From Paracentrotus lividus (lineage: Eukaryota > Echinodermata > Echinoidea > Camarodonta > Echinidae), in contig CALNVZ010002100.1 of assembly GCA_940671915.1 (NCBI GenBank), forward strand, positions 22,608,795 through 22,672,794: a stretch of DNA of 64,000 nucleotides, read 5' to 3'. The notes beneath the pieces are model-generated. The model worked only from the letters and a program-made list of their open reading frames with translations. It was not told where the DNA came from and searched no databases. The translations under genes were made by a program, and so were the position numbers. Positions 57,501-64,000 of this stretch are shown one piece after another (positions within the stretch are counted from its first letter, which is position 1; each line of letters opens with the position of its first letter).

Positions 57501-60500
57501 GAGTAGGGTTAGGATTAAGATCATCAACTTTGGAGCATCCTATCCAGGATGAGGCTACCAAGAAAAAATCAAATGGATCTTTTAATCAATCGTAATTCTT
57601 TGTGTTACACCCCACTAATGTACAGTCCACTCCTATTAAAATGTGAAAAGAAACAATATTTCATTATTATTATGATGCTTAAAATTGTATAAATTTGTTT
57701 CAAAAATCACAACATAAAATTACTGTAATATAGATTTCACAACGAGATCAAGACCATATCCTCTGTTGCTGTATGAACACAACACGATCCTAAATTACAA
57801 ACTAGGTTTTGAGTTCATTAATGCTTCTAGTGATGTGTTTTCATCTAAATTTTTGTCATTAATCACAAAATTGTATGATATACATGCATATTATTCAAAT
57901 TCCACATATTAACACGCGAATCTACTTCAAAGGATTTTGAAATTTGGAATAAAAAAATTTTGTGTGAACAATGTGCCTCTATTAAAAAAGTATCATGGTT
58001 CTGGGACAACTACTTTTTCTAGACAATTAACCCCCGGACAACTACCCCCTGCCCAAAATCTATCCATATTATTTCTTGGAGGTAGTTGTCCTGGGGGGTA
58101 AATGGCCAAGTATAGTTGTCCTGATACGAAATGCATTTGTTATTAAGAGTCATGAAGTGCATTTACAACCCACATAACTTCATGACCTTTGACCCTACTT
58201 CACGACCGTTGACCTAACACGATCATTTTTGCCTACCTCCATCCTACTCTCCTTCTTCGATAGTTTCATCTGTTTGAGCATCTCATTTCTCTGTTCCATT
58301 CGCAGTGTACGCTCGTAGGTGTAAGCAGAGATATCACAGTCATGCTGTCAAACAGAATACGATATCAAATTAGTTTAAATTACCTTATGGTCAAGAACAA
58401 AACACCTTCAAGCTGTTCAAATTATTGTTCTATTCATGAGATTGAAATGTGGAAAACACTGTCTAAAGAACTTTGGAAAGGTTGATAACAGTTTACCTTA
58501 GTATTATTTTGTGCTGTGAGGTTTTGGAATCGCCAAAATGATAAGAAATTAACCAAATTCAGCTTTAAGTCAAATGAATTTACACAAAAATGCATGTATG
58601 GGGCAACACAAAATGTTCAGGACCAAAACATAGCTGTATTGGTTATTTTGGGTCATATTATGACTATTAGGGTAATTGAAGAGCAATCTTTTCTAGAGGA
58701 GTTTTTTACCATGATACTCAAATAGCATGCAAATAACAAGAAAGCTTACAATAATTTTCTTCATCTTCCCCAGACCTTCCCACTACATTAGATTTCCTTT
58801 TAAGAAATATGTCATCAGACTTTTATTGATTTCATTAAAATCTTCAATTTTCTTTCATTCGATAGGGGTATGAGGAGAGCAAGATGAGAGTTACTCACCA
58901 ATTCTACAACTTCAATTTCAGCCTCTATTCTAAGATGATATAAGAAAGTTGTGAGATCCTTCTTGATCTGTACACTGTTGTCTTCCATTTCTGTTGATTA
59001 TAAAGAAGATACATGACTAAAATATACAAGCAAAATGTAATCTGATTTAAAAAATGACTTAAAAATAGACGTAATTTTAACGCGTGTTTACTACAAAAAA
59101 AAATTCTTTTTACAGAGGTGAACAAAATACTACGAATAAATCTCCTTTGCTGGACAATGGTACATAATGAGCCACGATCATGGAAAGCGGTATCACTGAA
59201 AAGAAATGATAAAATATTTTCAGATAACATTTTTTTCGCTTGTAAACAGACGTTTGTCAAGACTTATTTTACAAAAGTTCTTAATTTCTATGGCCAGTAT
59301 TCAAAAAGGGGTCTGGTTTAAAATATGGGCAGCAAAATGTTGCACAATCCGGAATATTAGATGTTTGATTTATCAGAATTTTTGTTACTGAAACTCTTGA
59401 AAAGTGACTGGGAATGATAAGTACAAACGTTTTCCTAACCACTGAAGTACGAGTCCACAACCCAGTTAACGTGAAAGAAGCATAACAATGTTGGCATATT
59501 GTGTAATATTTTGCTACTCATAATTAAACCGCAGATGAAAGGTAGGCTTAAGTTGAGGGCACTTTTGTGAATACTGTATTCTTGGAAATATTCGCGGATT
59601 TTGCGCAAAGAGCGGCAGGCGCGAATTTACAAACCCGCGAATATATAGGCATGGTTTCCTATGCATGTATTGAATGGGTTAAATTGCGAGCTACACACAT
59701 GCAGCGTGCATTTAAGAACCTGTGAACAAGTTTTGAGGCCACTCAGCGCGAAGAATTAATCGTGCGAAAATAACAGCCAATACAGGAGATGCCTATAAGT
59801 TGTGTAGAGTACTTACGTGCGACAGTGAATACCCTCATTCTGCAGTTCTTCCAGACTTTGTGTTGTCGGAGTAAAAAAGGGAGCAACATAAGCATACCAC
59901 CATCATCTGGTAGGCGGCACTTAGTCAAGGCAATATCAGATTAAGATTTCATGTTTCATCTTCACTCTTGCAATAATAATAATAATAATAATAATAAAGT
60001 CATTTTTATATAGCACATAATAAAACAAGTTATTCTCTATGCGCTTAACATATGCCTAATTATGAAAACTAATACAAATAGAAAGAGATAATCAATACAA
60101 TACGATCATAATAGCTAATTTACAGTAACATTAAATGAACAATTATAGTAAATTAAGAAGTTTAAGCATGTACAAGTATAAATATAGTACAATAAGGGAT
60201 AACATAAATAAACTATAATATAAACGATCAAAACGATTTACAAAATTATGAGATTTATCGCGAAAAATCGTGAGGGGGGGGGGGGCCATTATGCAACCCC
60301 CCCCCCCCCCCCCCCGGGAGTCTTAGGGTTAATCACACATTTTTTATATTGCCATGAATATATCATGCATAAAACTGGCGGTTTCGTCAGTTTAGGTGAT
60401 AAAAGGGTTAAGACTATAAGGCAAGGATACGGACAATCCACCAGACGTCTATGCATCCCACATCCAGTTTCTCATTGTTGGCTGGGAACATCTGACAGTT

Positions 60501-63279
60501 CTTTACTACTAGAAGGGCATTGTGACTAGCTGATACCACACGGACAGTATCTACATTCAAATAGAGGAAAGAACATTTAATCAATGACTGTAATACAAAA
60601 TAGTAGCGGTACATCTGACGGTTCTTCACTAGCAGAAGGGCATTGTGACTAGCTGATACCACACGTACAGTATCTACATTCAACTAGATGAAAGAACATT
60701 CAATCAATGACTGTAAAACAATAAAAAATTTCATGGATTGCTTAAAATACTTAATCTGTAAGAAACATGTGTAAACTTGCAAAAATACACCTTTTTCATT
60801 CAATTATTTTGCAGCATGGACTCTGAACCACTCACTAAATCTGTAAATGTTTATTACAGGTTTCTGGTTGAATCTATTCAATCCATGGAAACTGTACTAA
60901 AAAAAGTTTTCAGACAAAAAAAAACATGCTAATCACAACTCACTCAACAAAGTCTGAACTTTGAGACTCTGAAGACCCTATACTGTAGCTATCTAAGCGT
61001 CTGTAGTGTGCTGTCATTCTGGGGCCCCGTTTCTCGAAACCGTCATAAGTCTAAGTTCATGGACATCCCATTGAAACGCGTGTTAATTCTACAACACGTG
61101 TCCCTATGGCTTGTCCAAGAAGTTAGACTTATGACAGTTTTTGAGAAACGGGCCCCTGGGGAGCATTTCATGAAAGAAATATTCTCCAATTCTCACTAAC
61201 AACTGTCATAAGTTACTGAAATGCTAGCATCTGATTGGGTGAGAGCATATTTGTCAGATAAAATGTCAGACAAATCCTTTCATGAAATGCCCCCAGAGCT
61301 AACTAATGGTCTGTCCTGAGAGAAGGTCTAAGGACTGGTAAATTGCCAATTGGTCTAAACCCACTTTGACTAATGCCCATTTTGCCTTATCCCACATGAT
61401 CTAATTCCATCTCATCTAAACCATGAAAGCACAATTCCATAATCCAGTAAACATGTACGGAACATAACAATGTTGACAGATTGTGTCACATTCTGCTACT
61501 CTTAACCACAGATTTAAGCTGAGGCTTAACTTCGGGACATCTTTGTAAACAGGAGCATATGGGTTTAGACCATTATTAGACCAAGTGGATAATAGTTAGG
61601 ACTTACCTAAGAAGACCTTCCATGATCTCTCATCAGTGTTATGACGCCATCCATAGGGCCATCCCATGACCACAGTGTTGTGCTTCAGACCTCCTAGACC
61701 ACACATCTGAACACTGGGTAGCAGAAAAGAAAGAGAAAATGGGAATTATTGAACTGAGAGATGTCTAATAACACGTAACACATCTAAATTACCTCCAATG
61801 ACAACAGTTACGTCCTAACACAGCTGAAAATATAAGTGCAAGTGAAATTTCTCCTTTATATAATTCACTTCTTGTGATAGACCTATCAAAAGCAGTGAAT
61901 TGGCAGGTTCAATAAAGAAAATTCTCTATTTGCTAGAAAAGATGAAGAAAAGATAACTAAAGACACATTTACCATGCAGCAAGTCCCTCAGAAGTATTGT
62001 TGGTAACAAGAACACACATATAATAGAGAAAGACAGATACAGCGTGTCCCAAAAAAAATGTCCCTCTGATTGGACGCTAAATAACTTCAATAACAAAGAA
62101 TTATTGTCAATTCCATATGCATATTTTGAAAAGCCCACATAATACTGCGATTCTTGTGAAAATTTCAAACTTTTCGCTTCATTGGTTTTGAATACACAGG
62201 CTCTTTTGTAAGAGTAGTCACTTTTGGCCCATTCCAAGTTTGATGAAAAGGAATACATTACAAAATGCCATTCATTATTCTGTGCTTCACTTTTATTTCA
62301 GTTTAAGAACTCTGATGTTCATGCTTTTGTTTCAGGAGCAATGCCATATCTCATTGGCCATGAGTCTAGACTAGTTAGCGATTTGAGTCTCGAGAGTCGT
62401 GGAGATGTCTCCTGAGTTCCGGAGAAGTGTGTGGAAATTGAAGTAAAAGTCTAAAAAATTAGTTTTTTCCAGTCGTAGCTGCAGTCAACCTGCATCGTTG
62501 ATACTCTTTGTCTACTAATGATACACAAAATCGGTGTCGACTAGTTTGCGACTCCAGTCTCTGTAGTCTTGGAGATGTCGCTGCAACGTCTTCTGGGTCT
62601 CCAGGGAGTCGCCTCAAATTCAATAAAAAGATTGTGAAAATGCCAGACACATTTTTCCACTTTTTTATTACAAGTAAGCAAGGCTTTTGCAAAGTCTTTT
62701 AATGGATTTTGGGGCGACTTCCTGGAGACCAGACGACATTACGGCGACATCTTAAGACTACAGAGACTGGAGTGCAAACTAGTCGAGACCGATTTGGTGT
62801 ATCACTAGTAGACAAAAGAGTATCGGCGATGTCAGGTTGACTGCATCTACGACTGGAAAAACTAATTTTAAAACTTTTATTTCAATTTTCCACACTTCTC
62901 CGGAGACTCAGGAGACATCTCCACGACTCTCGAGACTCAAATCGCTAACTAGTCTAGACTCATGCCATAAGATATGGCATTGCTCTTGAAAACAAAGCAT
63001 GAACATCAGAGTCTTAAACTGAAATAAAGTGAAGCACAGAATATGAATGGCATTTTTGTAATGTATTCCTTTTCATCAAACTTGGAATGGGCAAAAGTGA
63101 TACTCTTACAAAAGAGCCTGTGTATTCAAACCAATGAAGCGAACGTTTGAACTTTTCACAAGAATCGCAGTATTAAGTGGGCCTTCAAAAATATGCATAT
63201 GGAATTGGCAATAATTCTTTGTTATTGAAGTTATTTAGCGCCCAATCAGAGGGACATTTTTTTTGGGACGCGCTGTAGA

Positions 63280-63314
<35 letters not shown>

Positions 63315-63461
63315 TGTGTGTGTGTGAGATGAGTGGTTGTGGTGGGGCTCACATATAGCCAACCAAAGGCATGTTCACCATGCAGCAAGTCCCTCAGTAG
63401 CATTGTTGGTAACAAGAACACACATATAAGAGAGAGAAAGACAGATAGAGATGGAGGGAAA

Positions 63462-63497
<36 letters not shown>

Positions 63498-63829
63498 AAG
63501 TAAGATGTGGGATTTGGGTGAGGCTCACAGACCTTGAAGAAAAACTAAACTAAAGGCATGCTTACCAGGCAGCAAGTCCCTCAGTAGCATTGTTGGTAAC
63601 AAGAACACACATATAAGAGAGACAAAGACAGATAGAGACGGAGAGAGAGAGAGAGAGAGAGAGAGGGAAAGAACGTAATATGTGGGATTGGGGTAAGGCT
63701 CACAGGCCTTGAAGAAAAACTAAACTAAAGGCATGCTTACCAGGCAGCAAGTCCTTCAGTAGCATTGTTGGTAACAAGAACAGTGGTGAATCCTTTCATT
63801 TTCTCCTCCTCCATCATCTTCTTCAATTC
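54508..63829 (-). CDS. SLC12A4-7-like (KCC): K-Cl cotransporter (SLC12A4-7 type), C-terminal cytoplasmic domain, nine exons
   Basis: This is an electroneutral potassium-chloride symporter of the plasma membrane; only the regulatory C-terminal domain is in the window. Exons in transcript order: 63829-63741, 61713-61607, 60550-60431, 59906-59817, 58990-58899, 58344-58237, 57108-56795, 56083-55950, 54599-54508. They total 1146 bases, 382 codons, with all phases compatible. Motifs in order: [137 protein letters not shown] then TGA. These match vertebrate KCC1-4 at the same spacing. Which vertebrate paralogue is closest cannot be told; probably a single invertebrate KCC. Confidence 0.95.
55118..55365. 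mobile_element. Foldback element, ctactttggcaaaaggaagc ends
   Basis: The left ctactttggcaaaaggaagc and right gcttccttttgccaaagtag are perfect 20-base inverted repeats, continuing aagtgaca/tgtcactt. About 248 bases without coding capacity. A diverged relative is at the window start. Confidence 0.85.
55480..55912. mobile_element. Foldback element of TGGTCTAAT words, second copy
   Basis: The left arm has ttggtctag, tttgtctaat, tttggtctact and similar words; the right arm has attagaccaa, attagacaaa and ends gtttagaccaagtggtaatt. The turning point is near 55715. It sits in the intron between KCC exons k8 and k9. Confidence 0.8.
55950..56083 (-). CDS. SLC12A4-7-like (KCC): KCC exon k8 with second regulatory threonine
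   Basis: It encodes [20 protein letters not shown], then [20 protein letters not shown]. The threonine in [11 protein letters not shown] is the second conserved inhibitory phosphosite of KCCs (KCC2 T1007). The donor gtatcc leaves AAT T, which joins k9 to give QNYMEYLEVL. Confidence 0.95.
56795..57108 (-). CDS. SLC12A4-7-like (KCC): KCC exon k7: acidic variable linker
   Basis: It encodes [20 protein letters not shown], a serine-rich part, then the acidic run [19 protein letters not shown] and a basic [11 protein letters not shown] segment, ending QFKNMHLEP. The position and acidic nature match the poorly conserved linker of KCCs, but the vertebrate TWTRDK block is not evident. Donor gtaagt, phase 2. 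Confidence 0.9.
57256..57377. mobile_element. Foldback MITE, tgccctgtaacataa ends
   Basis: Left gtgccctgtaacataaaaga tacgatc and right gatcgtatctctcttatgtt acagggcac are inverted over about 27 bases, with inner attgatttcaatcgtaa complementarity. Confidence 0.82.
57388..57617. mobile_element. Foldback MITE, tggggtgtaatacaaag ends
   Basis: Left tggggtgtaatacaaagact tacgattgatt and right aatcaatcgtaattctttgt gttacacccca are inverted. It lies only 10 bases from 57256-57377 and shares the inner tacgattgat word with it. Confidence 0.8.
58003..58118. mobile_element. Foldback MITE of ggacaactacc words
   Basis: Left gggacaactactttttctag and ggacaactaccccc are matched by ggtagttgtcctgggggg and tagttgtcc on the right, across a roughly 30-base centre. 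Confidence 0.7.
58237..58344 (-). CDS. SLC12A4-7-like (KCC): KCC exon k6 with first regulatory threonine
   Basis: It encodes [20 protein letters not shown] and [16 protein letters not shown]. The threonine in [11 protein letters not shown] sits where vertebrate KCCs carry the first WNK/SPAK-dependent inhibitory phosphosite (KCC2 T906). Thirty-six codons, phase 0 at both ends, donor gtaggc. Confidence 0.95.
58899..58990 (-). CDS. SLC12A4-7-like (KCC): KCC exon k5
   Basis: It encodes [20 protein letters not shown] and [10 protein letters not shown], the KCC block MDDNSIQMKKDLxxFLYHLRxxAEVEVVEM. Donor gtgagt. Confidence 0.96.
59570..59787. mobile_element. MITE, tactgtattcgc family
   Basis: It begins actgtattcttggaaatatt cgcgg and ends gcgaaaataacagccaatac ag, with the same interior as 52345-52582. 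It ends about 30 bases from KCC exon k4. Confidence 0.75.
59817..59906 (-). CDS. SLC12A4-7-like (KCC): KCC exon k4
   Basis: It encodes [20 protein letters not shown] and CRMRVFTVA, almost identical to vertebrate KCCs. It starts in phase 1, ends in phase 1 at gtaagt. Confidence 0.96.
59965..60240 (-). repeat. AAT microsatellite and SINE-like tail (reverse strand)
   Basis: (AAT)n at 59970-59996 is followed by tatatagcacataat...tatgcgctt, the reverse of the gcgctatataa tail seen in the SINEs at 20.5 and 21.4 kb. The rest is A-rich and unrecognised. Confidence 0.5.
60270..60331. mobile_element. Truncated end of a piggyBac-like MITE with G/C tracts
   Basis: A G run, ccattatgc, a C run of about 22 bases, then gggagtcttagggttaa: the arrangement of the right ends at 8.7 and 15.8 kb. 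No matching left end is present. Confidence 0.6.
60431..60550 (-). CDS. SLC12A4-7-like (KCC): KCC exon k3
   Basis: It encodes [20 protein letters not shown], then [31 protein letters not shown] is invariant across SLC12 C-termini. The donor gtatcc is non-consensus after +2 but gives the histidine codon expected at the junction. The 5' part is duplicated upstream at 60611-60720. Confidence 0.94.
60611..60720 (-). pseudogene. Duplicated 5' part of KCC exon k3
   Basis: On the reverse strand this reads [19 protein letters not shown] then RQM, against [20 protein letters not shown] in k3. The acceptor and about 40 bases of upstream intron are duplicated too (caatcaatgactgtaa). The copy stops after roughly 70 exon bases with no donor at that point. 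A retained acceptor makes it a decoy, not a usable exon. Confidence 0.88.
61018..61155. mobile_element. Foldback MITE, ggggccccgtttctcgaaa ends
   Basis: Left ggggccccgtttctcgaaac cgtcataagtctaa and right ttagacttatgacagttttt gagaaacgggcccc are inverted over about 34 bases. Confidence 0.85.
61160..61295. mobile_element. Foldback MITE of the gcatttcat/ggactt family
   Basis: Left ggggagcatttcatgaaaga and right caaatcctttcatgaaatgc ccc are inverted; the interior gtcagataaaatgtcagac matches the family at 12056-12190. It abuts the preceding element. Confidence 0.78.
61325..61600. mobile_element. Interrupted TGGTCTAAT-word element
   Basis: It starts aaattgccaattggtctaaa c like the other members. 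The right side has only gtttagaccattattagacc aagtgg, so most of the second arm is missing or replaced. Confidence 0.6.
61607..61713 (-). CDS. SLC12A4-7-like (KCC): KCC exon k2
   Basis: It encodes [20 protein letters not shown] and [15 protein letters not shown]; GLGGLxHNTVVxGWPYGW is a KCC signature. The acceptor ctacccag gives phase agreement with k1 (TG|T); a nearer AG would not fit. Donor gtaagt. Confidence 0.95.
61966..62037 (-). repeat. Donor-end fragment of KCC exon k1, copy 1
   Basis: On the reverse strand the last roughly 40 bases of exon k1 (ctgagggacttgctgc form) and its donor recur, followed by the intron motif that in other copies is cacacatataagagagagaa. The tandem unit is cut by the foldback element at 62040. 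Confidence 0.85.
62040..63275. mobile_element. 1236-bp foldback element, Tc1/mariner-like TA insertion
   Basis: The arms of about 580 bases (62040-about 62620 and about 62705-63275) are inverted copies at roughly 93 percent identity. Ends: cagcgtgtcccaaaaaaaat and attttttttgggacgcgctg. TA flanks both sides (62038-62039, 63276-63277). The uninterrupted site gacagaTAgagatgg is still present at about 63441 in a neighbouring tandem unit. No transposase. Confidence 0.9.
63276..63740 (-). repeat. Tandem units (about 183 bp) with donor ends of KCC exon k1 and GA microsatellites
   Basis: Two more units (exon-like parts near 63379-63420 and 63562-63603) precede the true exon at 63741. Each holds the exon's last roughly 42 bases plus donor, cacacatataagagag, a (GA)n run and gaggctcacagaccttgaag. 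No unit has the exon's acceptor side. Confidence 0.9.
63741..63829 (-). CDS. SLC12A4-7-like (KCC): KCC exon k1
   Basis: It encodes [20 protein letters not shown] and NNATEGLAA, matching the KCC segment LMEEEKVKGFCQVVVASKVREGL by position. It ends in phase 2 (TG) at donor gtaagc. Three further copies of its last roughly 42 bases with donor lie downstream in the intron. Confidence 0.93.
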
Positions 63830-63904
63830 CTGTGACAAAGTACAAGTGATGATAAATAGAATACATGTATTTTCTTTTCAAAGCTGCTACATTGGTTCTA
63901 TAGA

Positions 63905-64000
63905 AAGGTAAATTGCCACTTGGTCTAAACCCATTTCATCTACAACTAGTTTGTCTAATTCTCATGCGATCTACTGCTACTTTGCCCGTTTAGCATTTTT
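63905..64000. mobile_element. Left end of a TGGTCTAAT-word element (cut by window edge)
   Basis: It starts ggtaaattgccacttggtct aaaccc and continues with tttgtctaat and tgcgatctact words, matching the left end of 61325-61600 and the inverse of the right end at 55480-55912. Confidence 0.65.

Noticed and set aside
58516-58725. Short forward gene between KCC exons k5 and k6
   Set aside because: A 69-codon AT-rich frame inside a KCC intron with no similarity and no splice or promoter signals.
61926-62258. Reverse-strand protein of 110 codons
   Set aside because: It lies across the end of the foldback element and a KCC exon fragment; the chance frame has no conserved motif.

Overview
The window is animal nuclear DNA: AT-rich, full of introns with GT-AG splice sites, and dense in short DNA transposons, tRNA-derived SINEs and microsatellites. 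The protein similarity and repeat style fit a marine invertebrate deuterostome, most likely a sea urchin or other echinoderm. The species is inferred, not read directly.

Two genes point tail to tail. On the + strand, 722-44078, lie the last 30 coding exons of an axonemal outer-arm dynein heavy chain of the DNAH5/DNAH8 type. They join without a phase conflict into 5985 bases (1994 residues plus stop), running from the AAA3 Walker B motif through AAA4, stalk, microtubule-binding domain, AAA5 and AAA6 to the C-terminus. The 5' half of the gene lies left of the window. On the - strand, 63829-54508, lie the last nine coding exons of a K-Cl cotransporter (SLC12A4-7 type; 381 residues plus stop), which is the cytoplasmic C-terminal domain with both classical WNK/SPAK-regulated threonine contexts kept. 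Its membrane part lies right of the window. About 10.4 kb without recognisable genes (3' UTRs plus repeats) separates the two stop codons.

Between about 25.0 and 35.4 kb the assembly is faulty. After a tandem array of one dynein exon, 26297-34434 repeats 35365-43117 with about 5 percent extra length and many small indels, then breaks off at a 930-base run of N. This looks like an uncorrected long read used to fill a gap, not a gene duplication. Part of 16.14-17.03 kb has the same noisy character.

The most unusual biology is a repeated pattern. At about ten dynein exons and two cotransporter exons, a piece of the exon with one splice junction and flanking intron is duplicated in tandem, from one extra copy up to eight. 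Almost every extra copy carries only an acceptor-side or only a donor-side fragment, so it could not be spliced as a complete exon.

The introns and the intergenic region also hold many foldback elements. They include piggyBac-like (TTAA), Tc1/mariner-like (TA) and Harbinger-like (TTA) ones, a 1.45-kb palindrome with a 6-base target duplication, and a dispersed family built from the word TGGTCTAAT. The two genes share no obvious pathway; their adjacency appears incidental.
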